A stretch of 64,000 nt of DNA from Phymatolithon calcareum (lineage: Eukaryota; Rhodophyta; Florideophyceae; Hapalidiales), in the NCBI GenBank assembly GCA_977006965.1, contig OZ345385.1, positions 806,001 to 870,000 on the forward strand. The letters are read 5' to 3'. The translations under genes were made by a program, and so were the position numbers. Position 1 is the first letter of the stretch. Each line of letters opens with the position of its first letter. Below are positions 1 to 9,110 of the stretch, in pieces. The notes under the pieces were generated by a model that had not been told where the DNA came from, searched no databases, and saw only the letters and a list, made by a program, of their open reading frames with translations.

Positions 1-750
1 TGACATGGATGCGAAAGCCATATTTAGACTCTTGGTTGGATGAGCCCATTTTTGAGTGACAAAATAGCTGTGGAACTAGATTTTGTGTTGCGAAAAATTT
101 CGAATCTCTATACATTAAGTGCACCACGGGTGGACAAAGCTGGCTTTGTAATAGGCAAAGACGCGAAGATAGCGGAGACAGAAAGTAGACTTGGATTTGC
201 CGTCATCCAAAAATTGAGGGAAAGTTTGCTGTCTTCGCGAAAAGATAGGCAGAGAGACCATATTTGCAAAAGATGGGAAAACCAAGAATTGTAAAGAATA
301 TTTTCAGGCTACGGCACCTCATATCACTGTAAATGGGCACAAGATAGGAACGGACCTTGAAGCTGGACCGAGAACGGAGTGCTGACAGAAATGATCGATA
401 TCATAATACCACAGGTGCTTCGTGGTCATTTTAGTAATTTCCTCTAAATTATTTATCTTCCACAACACATCATACATATCGATGTCCCTCTAATTCTAGA
501 AGTGGGACATCGATATGTATCACAGACCAGAACCCCCGGGAATTCTGCGGCAGATTCGACGAGATCATAAGCTATGATTCTTGGCTCGAACCTTGCTCTT
601 TCCCATAACTTCAGTTATAAAGAGACGGGTTCCTGCAGGGTAGAAAGTGCAATGCTGGGCTCTGCCGAAGGGGACAGTTGGCTTCGAGTAAAGAAATGTC
701 TTCAGTTGCCTTATGTCCGGCCCGCGATAACTGGAAGCAAGCTACTGAGA
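1..750. other. No recognisable gene at the left edge
   Basis: Only short open frames are present (for example 84 codons at 40-294 on the plus strand). None shows a domain I recognise. The one clear structure is the hairpin at 472-520, listed separately. Confidence 0.5.
472..520. repeat. Perfect 17-bp hairpin with a 15-nt loop
   Basis: Bases 472-488 (ATACATATCGATGTCCC) are the exact reverse complement of 504-520, separated by 15 nt. No coding frame surrounds it. It could be a transposon-end remnant or a structured RNA; the sequence does not decide. Confidence 0.85.
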
Positions 751-1440
751 CTATATTCTACGAACGCAACCGAGCACGCCTTGGGAGCAAAGGTTCCCTG
801 GGGCTCTCCAGAGGCGTAAGCGAAGCGGGAGCGGTAGCGGTGGCGCCGTGTTCGTGAGTAGTCTATAGAGGCTTTTGAAATGTGATTTGGAAATTTCGAA
901 ACGATAGGTAGTCGGCGTCATATGGTCTGCTGCCCCTGACTGCATGGTGCCCAAGTACTTGAAATCTATAACATTTTCAAGAGTTTCGGCTCCTATTTTC
1001 ACCATTTCCATTTCGTTCAGCGCCGCCTCTTGCTTATTAAGACGAACAATCTTGTCTGCCGCGGATCCGTGCCTGCTCGGCAACCTCGCCTTTGGTGCTG
1101 ACATGACTCCCCATTCTTCTTCGTCCAGGCAGAGCGGCTCGCGCTCCTCCCCGTCAAAGTTCTCTACTGATACTCTTTGCTCTGCTCGGTTATTCTTACG
1201 GACAACTTGGCAGACGTGCCAATCAAAACGCCCCATATCGTCCCATTTGCGCAGCGCTAGAATTGTTCCGACACATGAGCATCCGTATTCATCGACGGAA
1301 TTCAATCGTGGGTATGGGTCGGCAATGTAAGCGTTCGTGTGTTGCCAGGGATGCCTTTGTGAAAGATATGGGCATGTCCGCTTTGTGCAGCTGACGTGCA
1401 CGGCGGTCCTCGGTCGAGGCTCATGATGAGTCTGGACCAT
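751..1440 (-). pseudogene. LINE (non-LTR) reverse transcriptase C-terminal fragment
   Basis: The end of this open frame has the layout found after the catalytic core of non-LTR reverse transcriptases: FKYLGTM, then a conserved stretch SLYRLLTNTAP, then LRLRLWRA. In intact members this runs on to a YGCESW-type motif. A second copy on the minus strand at 38427-38680 keeps that continuation (STLIYGCESW), which supports the call. The N-terminal half of this frame (above about 1060) is not recognisable and may not be coding. No catalytic box is present, so this is a truncated, non-functional piece. Confidence 0.7.
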
Positions 1441-2119
1441 AAGGGAGAAGGCTTCTCATTAATCTGGACCAAAAGGGGATTATTTGTATATCTGGACCAC
1501 AGGGGCAGTGGTCCTAGAATGGGTCATGCGGATCACTATATACACTGGCATTGAGAAGCAAGCAGTGAAAGAAAACCAAGAAAGAAGTAAAACGTGCTGA
1601 ATTTGCAAAGTGTCAAGGTGGAGTAACTAGCGTCATCGGTCGTAGGTGAGCTGTTACGCTATTTCGCGGTCGGTCGTAGGCCGGAAATTATTGCATTTCT
1701 ACCTTTTGCGAATCATAGGTTCTTCCACTGAACATACGACCCTGTTTGATCACGCCTTGTATGGAAAAGCTCTGAAGCAGATTTCGCACGTAAACCAAGT
1801 GCGTCACCGTTGAGCGTGAGACTCCTCCACAGTTCCACGTTCCGATTTTGAGTGCATCGCTTGAGAGTGCTTCTTGGCGTCTTCTCCGCCTGCAGCTCTC
1901 CTTGGTGGAGAGGCCGTCTGCAGCGACCGGGCGGCTCCATGATCGTTCGAATTGAAAGACCATGGATGCAAGATCTACAGTCATACTAATATATGGGCAA
2001 GGCTTCCTCAGGTGCTACTCTCCCTAGGGTGGCTCTATTCTTATGTCTAGTATTCTATATGAGCCCCTAGCATGTACTCTATTGTTTTTGATAACTCTGC
2101 CTTACTGCTTTCGAGGCGT

Positions 2120-2396
2120 CGCTTCTTCTTTCAGTACTAAGGCATTCAACAGGGCACCAAAAGGGAAAGCGGTAAGTCCTGACGGAGTGGCGGTTGAAAT
2201 GCTACACGTGAACAATAAGCTCGGCCTAAATATAATACTAACACTATGGGAAACATGTGGGAAACTCAAATGTCTCCCTCGGGAATGGCGGCCAGCAGCT
2301 CTGATTCCGCTATACAAGAAGGGCCCAGCCCATTGTAGATATGGGACGATACCAAGCGTTAGCCAAGCAAGGAGCAGAACGACACTTAAGAGGTAA
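2120..2396 (+). pseudogene. LINE reverse transcriptase N-terminal fragment
   Basis: The frame reads KGKAVSPDGVAVEMLH, then LPREWRPAALIPLYKKG. This is the 'GKAPGPDGI...W..A.L.PLYKKG' pattern at the start of non-LTR reverse transcriptase domains. After PLYKKGPAH the match is lost and the frame closes at 2396. The same PAALIPLYKKGPAH segment recurs in frame at about 3511-3549, so one element has probably been broken or duplicated around the gag-like insert between them. The catalytic residues are not in this piece. Confidence 0.75.
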
Positions 2397-2439
2397 CCCA
2401 TAATTACGGGGCATTTACTTACGCAATCAGGGCAAAAGA

Positions 2440-2683
2440 CTGGATTGCGTGGATAAGGTAATTGATAGATTTAGGGTATTGTAAAAGGCTATAAAAGCCA
2501 GCCCTTCCAGCCTCTCATTGAGAGGGAGAGGCATCGGGCTTTTCAGAAGCATGTTTTGTGGTTAAGGACTGTCTCCCCTCAGTTCTTTTGCAGGGCTTAG
2601 TGGGCGTCTAAAGAAATTTCTTCGGTTGTTTCCCCCGCGGGGATATATCAGACAAAGCCTATCAGAAGAGGTGACAAGGAAAT
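2440..2683 (+). promoter_or_regulatory. LTR- or promoter-like leader with TATA box before the gag-like ORF
   Basis: A strong TATA-like motif (CTATAAAAG, 2489-2497) lies about 190 bp before the ATG at 2684. A short GAGAGG/CTCTC-type inverted repeat and a CCCCGCGGGG palindrome follow. This could be the R/U5 side of an LTR that drives the gag-like ORF. No second LTR copy is visible in the window, so the LTR reading is an inference. Confidence 0.35.
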
Positions 2684-3340
2684 ATGTCGGATCAGAACGA
2701 AACCGATCAAAACAATACTGGAAATGGAGATGGAAGCGCATGGAGCGTCTTTGAATCCATCAGGCATCCAGTGTTGAAGATCGTGGATCCCGTCAAAGTC
2801 TCAGCGTTTTTGCGAGTAAGGGAGCGCTATGAGAATGAGGTAGCTGAAAAAAGAGGGAAATCCCTTCACTCTCAAAGGCAAGCTACAAGATTTCTGCCGA
2901 TCAAGGGTTGCTACGAATTATGCATTTTCCAGGCGAGCTTGAGAGCGTGGCGCCGGGGAAAGAGTTGATGGCAACCGATATCGAAAAATGGGTCAAGACC
3001 TTGGTGGTCCGAGAAGACTCGTCGACACGATGGTGGCGCGGCTACAGGGGAAAGCGCCTCGTAGTGAAGCGTGTGACACATCTGCTTCTAGAGCAGGATA
3101 ATGTTGAAATAGCACTCTGCAAGGAATCTGAATGGCCTAAGCCAGGAGAGATCGACAGAGCTATTAACAAGGCTGAGCAAGATATTGTTGAAATAGCACT
3201 CTGCAAAGAATCTGAATGGCCTAAGCCAGGAGAGATCGACAGAGCTATTAACAAGGCTGAGCAAGATATTGTTGAAATAGCACTCTGCAAGGAATCTGAA
3301 TGGCCTAAGCCAGGAGAGCGACAGAGCTATTAACAAGGCT
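2684..3340 (+). pseudogene. Gag-like protein of a retroelement, frameshifted
   Basis: The frame from ATG 2684 reads SVFESIRHPVLKIVDP, then VSAFLRVRERYENEV. It then shifts frame at about 2905-2910 and continues as LLRIMHFPGEL, then DIEKWVKTLVV. The pattern (a short N-terminal region, 'V..FL+.RERYE', 'LGEL', 'IE.WV') resembles Gag-type capsid proteins of protist and animal retroelements; this is recognition by pattern only. The C-terminal part runs into an 84-bp tandem repeat whose period is a whole number of codons, so the repeat is translated (units contain VEIALCKESEWPKPGE) until a 2-bp deletion shifts the frame at about 3320. No protease, RT or integrase belonging to it follows. The downstream RT is of LINE type. 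Confidence 0.45.
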
Positions 3341-3470
3341 GAGCAAGATATTGTTGAAATAGCACTCTGCAAGGAATCTGAATGGCCCAAGCCAGGAGAG
3401 ATCGACAGAGCTATTAACAAGGCTGAGCAGGATATTGTTGAATCTCCACTCTGCAAAGAATTTGAATGGC
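3092..3470 (+). repeat. 84-bp tandem repeat (about 4.5 copies)
   Basis: The anchor AGCACTCTGC starts at 3111, 3195, 3279 and 3361, and a degraded form starts at 3445. Spacings are 84, 84, 82 and 84 bp. Copies are nearly identical. The fourth spacing is shortened by loss of two bases (GAGAGATCGACAG becomes GAGAGCGACAG). Because 84 is divisible by three, the array is read as repeated 28-residue units in the gag-like frame until that deletion. Confidence 0.95.
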
Positions 3471-3489
3471 CTTCAATCGAAATGATGCA

Positions 3490-3930
3490 CAGATCCCAAA
3501 GCGCATACCGGCAGCTCTGATTCCGCTATACAAGAAGGGCCCAGCCCATGTCGCAGCAAAGTATAGCCCTATCTCCCTGCTAAGCCAAGGCAGGAAAATC
3601 ATCGACTCAGAACTCGACTCATACATATGGGATCACTATCGCTTCAACAGGTCCCAGTTCGATTTTCGAAAAGACAAGAACACTTTCCTGAGGATACTTC
3701 GGGCAAACGCAAATAGGAAGAGAGGACATCCGATCGTGGCAGTTCTCGACATATCCGCAGAAAATGATCGTGTTCCACGAGACATACTGATGAAGAGGCT
3801 CGATGAAAAACTCCCAGGAGATATAGCAAGTATGATAGCGTACCTATTGAAACCCGCGGCGGTCCACGTCGGCAGGGGATGAGGCAAGAACGTGGCGCAG
3901 GATATTTGATGATTTTATTTTGAGAGCTCC
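3490..3930 (+). pseudogene. LINE reverse transcriptase fragment (central domain)
   Basis: The frame reads PAALIPLYKKGPAH, YSPISLLSQGRKI, then HPIVAVLDISAENDRVPR. The last block holds the first catalytic aspartate region (here VLDIS..NDRVPR, commonly 'LDL..AFD.V'). The frame stops at 3882 after HVGRG. The nucleotide sequence from about 3700 to 3930 is repeated almost exactly at 6630-6860. The second catalytic box (FADD) is absent here and occurs instead in the piece at 8187. This is a dead fragment. Confidence 0.85.
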
Positions 3931-3995
3931 CAAAGCCTCACCTTGGAGTAACACGGCAGCTCTTGCGGTAAGGTATTTCCCACTTGTACTGAATC

Positions 3996-4425
3996 TTATT
4001 CTTCGTCCTCGAAACGGACAATCAGGTGCAAGCTATGATCCTCCTTGATATCGTAGAACCAAAGCGGTAAAAAGTCAACCAGCTCCTTTCCCTTGTAGAG
4101 AAGACTCTGCAGGTTTGCCGCTATTCCCTCCTGCTTCTCGAGCTTCAACTTCAATTGAGCAGTGTTATCCGTCTCCTTAACGTTCACTTCGTAGCGGCCG
4201 TCCAAGTCTTTCACATAGACTCTCATTTCACCTTGGCGAAGGAGAACAAAACTTAGTGCGGAGTCTTTCTCGATGTTGCAGTCGCTGATGGTGTGGATAC
4301 TTTCCGGTGAAGATAACGTGCAGCTTGTCCGGCCGTATTTCTCCCTTGAGTCAAATTTGTTTTCTCAATACACTCGACCTCGAGCGTGGCGGTCTTTCCG
4401 GCGAAGGCCTTGATGACTTTCCGAA
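3996..4425 (-). pseudogene. Decayed polyubiquitin-like gene (two ubiquitin units)
   Basis: The downstream unit (4226 to 3996) is an open frame of exactly 76 codons, the length of ubiquitin. It keeps the ubiquitin spacing: VKDLDG, EKQEGI, LLYKGKEL, YDIKEDHSLHLIVR. Directly upstream and touching it without a spacer is a second unit broken by frameshifts: IKAFAGKTATLEVE near 4400, then TISDCNIEKDSALSFVLL just before the ATG at 4226. Head-to-tail units without spacers are the hallmark of polyubiquitin. Both C-termini lack the Gly-Gly needed for conjugation (LRQGE and RFEDEE instead of LRGG), and most surface residues differ. The downstream unit alone might still be expressed as a ubiquitin-like fold, but decay is the simpler reading. 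Confidence 0.8.
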
Positions 4426-4624
4426 ACGGGAGCCTTGAAAGTTGGGAGGACCAACTGTGCGTGCTTCTTTGGGTGCGCAGTCTTGCTACAGGTGAAGCGA
4501 GGCAAGTGGATGCAATTCTCTAAGACTGTTTTTGGCTATCACCGTATCATTTCCCAAACCACTGCTCTGAGTGCGATATTTGGACCAGAGTTAGGTTTTT
4601 GTACTCAACCATACGGGGTCTCAA

Positions 4625-4740
4625 CTTCTAGCTGTTGATCATCCTAGACAAAAGTCTAGAAACAGCAAAGTTGGCCCAAGCGTCTGCTGATGCGTTGGTA
4701 ACTTTTAACTAAAAATCCATATTTCTTCTTCTTCTGAGTG
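4625..4740 (+). repeat. 3-prime end copy of a (CTT)n-tailed retroelement family
   Basis: CAAGCGTCTGCTGATGCG, then TTGGTAACTTTTAACTAAA and a CTTCTTCTTC tail, recur at 35620-35697 (plus) and, reverse-complemented, at 45239-45320. The conserved 3-prime end with a simple-sequence tail fits a non-LTR or SINE family. Confidence 0.7.
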
Positions 4741-5404
4741 CGATATTGGAATCTTAGAATAGATTACAAGTGGAAGGTTGATGGTACAGTAGTACTTTTT
4801 TGGAGCTGATATGGAATTGTGTTCGCAACAGAGGCTTTATATTTTTGTGAAAAGCGTACATCGACGTTGGTGGTTGACGACGTTGACGGCAGTTGAACGT
4901 GGTTGAGTGGGAATAGTGGGCAAAGTTGATGTGTGAATCTGGCTCAAGAAAAGAGATGTGGAGTGACTTGGAGGTGGATAAGTGCGTGCGAAGATGACGA
5001 GCCGTAGTGTCTACACGTATCACTTCAGACTACCAGGAGTGGCATCTTTGCACAATAATTAACGTTTCCACGTCGTAGTGGACTGGACCTGCTCGTGCCA
5101 AGTCTGACATTCCCTTCACTGTCTGGATTGCCAGAAAATGATATTCTTAATATTGTGAAACACACTTGCTTTACGCAATTCGTTTACTTCAGAGATGCGT
5201 AAATATTTTTCCGATTTCAACTGATTCCAATATTTGGATTAGATGAATCAGTGGAACGTCTTGGTGGTACTGTATCTCGATGGTGAAGGCAGAGCATATT
5301 TTACTTCCCCTGAAAAAGAAAGGTAAATGGACGCATATTTTCAGTGTCACTGATCGCGAAAACGGCGTTTCAGTGTCACAGATTCGAGAAATAACACGTC
5401 AGTG
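4741..5404. other. No recognisable gene
   Basis: Only short open frames without recognisable domains. ATATTTTCAGTGTCACT near 5336 recurs inverted near 6090-6108, flanking the hAT-like insertion; this may be an older repeat into which the insertion landed. Confidence 0.5.
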
Positions 5405-6027
5405 TAGGACTAGAACTGGAGGGATCGGTAACGGTCCAAATCCGAAAAATAGATCAATTTCTGATCCGCGGCCTGTCCGGAGTCCGAAAATATTCCTCTT
5501 GGCCTGCCCGAATCCAGTCCATGCTGAGCCGTTTCAAATCCACTTACAGTCTGATCCGGAAATGTCGACGATCCGGTCCACTTACAGTCCAAAAAAAGCC
5601 GTCGACCTCCTCCGAGCTGGCCTGAATCGGATCCAAAACGAATCTGTGGCGGCCTGAACCTGATCCGAACCGATTTTGCCTGGCCTGAGCCTACTCAGAC
5701 ACGTATTGCTCTTAAATTTTGACATATTTTTTAATAATATTTCAAAATTTGAGCCAAATTTCTTCTCCATGAAATCTGATCTTATCCACTTACAGTCTGA
5801 AACTAAATCAACCCCGATCCAGTTACAGTCCGAAAAAATGTAAATCCGAACCAGATCCGATTCGATTTTTCGGACTCAGTCCGATCCGCACAGAAAAAAC
5901 TTGCCGTCTGCTGATCCGATCCGAATCCGATCCAAAAAAATTCGCCGACGATAAGTCCGTCCAAATCCAGTCCCAAGTACAGTGGACCGGACTGGACCTG
6001 GGTCTCATCCGTACGGTCCGAGCCCTA
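5405..6027. mobile_element. Non-autonomous hAT-like element (623 bp)
   Basis: The ends are imperfect inverted repeats: TAGGACTAGAAC on the left and the complement of TAGGGCTCGGAC on the right (9 of 12 match). Perfect 8-bp direct repeats CGTCAGTG lie immediately outside (5397-5404 and 6028-6035), the target-site length of hAT transposons. The interior has no transposase. It is packed with TCCGA/GATCC words and with CTTACAGTC or GTTACAGTC repeated about four times (near 5543, 5581, 5789 and 5822). Repeated subterminal words of this type can serve as transposase binding sites in hAT elements; that role is inferred here. Confidence 0.82.
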
Positions 6028-6629
6028 CGTCAGTGTCACGTATCTCAAAAATGGTAGGTTGATGTGACTATTACAGACTTGAAAATTAGTGACACTGAAA
6101 ATATTTAGTCGAGATAAATTGGTTTACTTTTACAGGCGCATATGCAGAAGCTCCCTGTAACACCTCTAACGTTCCATGACGGCTCCTTGGTGCAAAAGCA
6201 GAATTTCGCACCACACGAAGGCACGGTTTAACGTTTGATCCAGAGCAGCTCTTCTTCTCCTGGTTACAATGACTTTAGAGACACCAGCCTCGTATAGATT
6301 TTTTTAGTTCTGATGCTCAAATTCTCTTTGTCTGCCTCTTCATTGCTTGGTTCCATCCAAAAGGCCAAAGGCTAATCTTTCTTTGTATTGCTTATCTGAT
6401 TTGCCGTATTTCTAGAACTTTACTGTCGTACGATCCACTCCGCCGTTGTATCTATGGAATCTTGCACTTTGCCTTAGGGTTTCTTTTCCTGCGTTGGGGA
6501 CAAGTGATCCTGAGGAACTGCTGTCGCTCACTAGAGTCCCTGCCTCCTCTACCTTTTTCCAGGCTTTACCGAGTCTTGCCTATGATACATTTCCTTTCTT
6601 CGCCTCCTCATCAGCCTTTTCTCTGCTAT
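6028..6629. other. No recognisable gene between the hAT-like element and the next LINE piece
   Basis: No frame here gives a recognisable protein. The plus-strand open frame that starts at 6446 is LINE-derived only from about 6630 onward. Confidence 0.45.
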
Positions 6630-6860
6630 CGGCAAACGCAAATAGGAAGAGAGGACATCCGTTCGTGGCAGTTCTCGACCTATCAGCAGCATGTGATCGT
6701 GTTCCACGAGACATACTGATGAAGAGGCTCGATGAAAAACTCCAAGGAGATATAACAAGTATGATAGCGTACCTATTGAAACCCGCGTGGGTCCACGTCG
6801 GCAGGGGATGAGACAAGAACGTGGCGCAGGATATTTGATGATTTTATTTTGAGAGCTCCC
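6630..6860 (+). pseudogene. LINE reverse transcriptase fragment, duplicate of 3700-3930
   Basis: The segment encodes HPFVAVLDLSAACDRVPR and ends at the same GAGAGCTCCC breakpoint as the copy at 3700-3930. LDLSAACDRVPR is closer to the usual LINE sequence than the first copy (LDISAENDRVPR), so each has mutated on its own. It is too short to be functional. Confidence 0.85.
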
Positions 6861-7179
6861 TAGTCAAACAAGCGGTCATTCGGGCAATATGAGCTTCTAA
6901 ATATCCAAAGGTGGATTGTTACTTCCGTATCAATGCGGAGCACCGCAGTCGGGCAGAAAAGTTAGCTTCCAGTGGATCCCGACCAACCGGTCCATATAGC
7001 GACGATGCACGTCGATATAATTCTGCCATCTTGGCTTCGCAAATCATCGATTAATCTCTTATGGAACCATGTGTAAATTCCCTCGCAGGTAAGCAAGTCT
7101 CGCGAAGAACATTAACCCATGGTGGTGTAACCGGTAGGACAGCAAAAGCTGTATAAATATTTTTTTGCAACTGGTAAGT

Positions 7180-7503
7180 TGTTTATTTAAAGTCCTCAGT
7201 TACACTCATTAGACTGTATGGGAGCGGCTTTCCGGTACTATTTCATTCTAGTGCGTCTCTTTGTCCCTAGTACAGGGCCTCATCGATTTCCATGTTTTCA
7301 ATAAAGGTTACGCTGTAGAATAGTAGCGAGTCTAGCGCCTTTTCAGTCATTAGCATGTCTTCAGGGTCCAGATCGTACTTCACTAATTTCTTGGATAGCG
7401 TTTCCAGGTGCTGAAGCTGTATACATATGCCAGCGGCTAGGTCAAGAAACGGAAGCCGATAGGAGAAAGTGGCATCGTCATTTTGTGAGCTAAGGCTGAG
7501 CAA
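7180..7503 (-). pseudogene. Copy 1 of a dispersed gene family ending MEIDEALY
   Basis: A 78-codon minus-strand frame reads HLETLSKKLVKYDLDPEDM, then EKALDSLLFYSVTFIE, and ends in EALY. Its 3-prime flank carries CTCATTAGACTGTATGGGAG and a TTTAAATAAAC end. Related C-terminal sequences occur at 13975-14095 (minus), 37985-38215 (plus) and 38714-38965 (minus). Similar 3-prime flanks lie at 35085-35150 and 35805-35880. I do not recognise the protein. Copy number and the shared AATAAA-type end suggest a retroelement ORF or a retrotransposed gene. Confidence 0.55.
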
Positions 7504-8186
7504 AAAACTTGCGCATTCGGGAGCGGATGCCTCGGGGAGGTGACCCGAGGTCAGGGCTTATATATCCATATCGTGAACCAAAGGGGCTGAGAGGGCGGAG
7601 AAGAAACTGTCCTCGCCGGATACGCCGATGATAGATAGAATTTTTAATGTCATCGTCGGCAATGGCGCGGGTGTTTCTGTGCAGGCCGGCAATTTTGCGA
7701 GCTTCAAAGCCCTGCGGGGAGACTTAGACATGTGTTTTCTTATATTTGGACCCAAAAAACAACTTGGCCGCGTCTCTGTAATACTGCCCTGTTGACGTAC
7801 TGTAACGAACGCGGCCGTAGTGCATGTTAGTTTTTTAGCGAATTCGTCAAGGAGAGCACCCCGCACTGTAAAGATTTGTCTGTGCGGATTCCTTTTATTG
7901 GCAAAGATGTGCCCGTGAGATCAGTTGGCTGGTCTCACTTTTGTTGAATCTTTGGAGTTTCGTTCAGCGATCCCAAGTGAGGGCGTAGCTCTGCGCGGAG
8001 CAATGCCCCTCGGAGATGGTCGCTACTCTCGGGGAGCTTGCGGTCGGACGTGTTTTGCGTCAGCAGCTCCAGTCGCGTTGCAAGAAGTGCTGTGTGCAGG
8101 GAACGGGGGAGTGGCAGGCTGTGCGGGTGGCCGCTTGACCGCTTTACTCGTAGCTCACGGCCATGGCGTGCTGAGCCAAGACCGAC

Positions 8187-9110
8187 GTGCTTGTGCAATC
8201 ATTTCTGTGCGATGAGACAAGAACATGGTGCATTATCGATCGAGGAGTACCTCAAGGGTCCCCACTGAGCCTGTGCCTGTACAATATGTTTACGGACACA
8301 TTAGCTGAAGCAGCCTCCAAGGTCTCCAGCAACGTCTCTGATAATCCAGCGCAACTGTTCGCTGACGATGTCCAGCTGCAATCAAAATGTGCAGAAGGAA
8401 TGCAAAAGCTACTTGATATTGCGACTACCTGGGCGAGGAAAAATGGTATAAGCTGGAACACAGAGCCAGGAAAGAGCGAGATCCGTAAATACAAAGGACT
8501 TCAGAAACAAACCTTCCACCTCGCGGGTCGAGTTCTTCATCAAACATGGAGGCTTTCATATCTCGGGATGAGCATGAGCCACAGAGGCATAACAGACGAC
8601 ATGAAGCTGCCAAGAGTACGGAATGTAGTGGGGTGCATACATAATTTGCAGGACATTGGAGTCTATGTTCGAGGTCTTTAGCCTCTGACGTGCATCAGAA
8701 TCTTCAAGTCGATTATTTTGCCAAAGTGGGAGTATGCACTCCATGTGACGCCACTGACAAAGCGATTACAATCAGCAATCGAATCTGCAGAAGGTGTTTT
8801 CGGAACATATGCTGAGCACCGTCATGGTAGAATGCGAGTTTTATACCGACTAGAACCACCATCCATGAGAAGAATACATCAAGCAGAAAGGTTTTCTATG
8901 AGTCTAGTGAGACAAAAGAAGCGGCTGAACGAGGTAGATGTGTATCTTGGGAGAGATGAAAACATTAGGGAAGGAACCAAGGACATTGAATGTCTCAAGA
9001 AATAAGGAGATCTTGAATAGTCAATGTACGTTAGCCTAGAGAATCGTGCAAAAGCGGCCCTGTTACTATTGAAGAGAAGCTTTCTGTAAAAAAAATCAAC
9101 ACATATCACA
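8187..9110 (+). pseudogene. LINE reverse transcriptase: catalytic and C-terminal parts with 3-prime end
   Basis: The frame 8187-8681 encodes GVPQGSPLSLCLYNMF, then LFADDVQLQ. The FADD box is the second catalytic site of the reverse transcriptase. The thumb-like region SYLGMSMSHRGITDD follows. A shifted frame (8700-9005) continues as LPKWEYALHVTPLTKR, YAEHRHGRMRVLYRL and a basic helical tail to a stop at 9003. The 3-prime trailer CGGCCCTGTTACT...AATCAACACATATC (9055-9110) recurs at 13876-13930 and, partly, at 44023-44070, defining the family's 3-prime end. The 5-prime half is missing, so this copy is truncated, as is typical of LINEs. Confidence 0.88.

Noticed and set aside
3042-3456. Minus-strand frames over the 84-bp array (CSALLIALSISPGLGHSDS type)
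   Set aside because: These are mirror frames of the tandem repeat. The plus strand has the gag-like reading.
3092-3470. CRISPR-like array
   Set aside because: The repeats are contiguous 84-bp units with no unique spacers, and the DNA is eukaryotic.
5330-6120. Outer inverted pair ATATTTTCAGTGTCACT as the ends of a larger transposon
   Set aside because: The inner ends with a perfect 8-bp duplication explain the insertion. The outer pair has no duplication of its own that I can see and may be chance or an older repeat.
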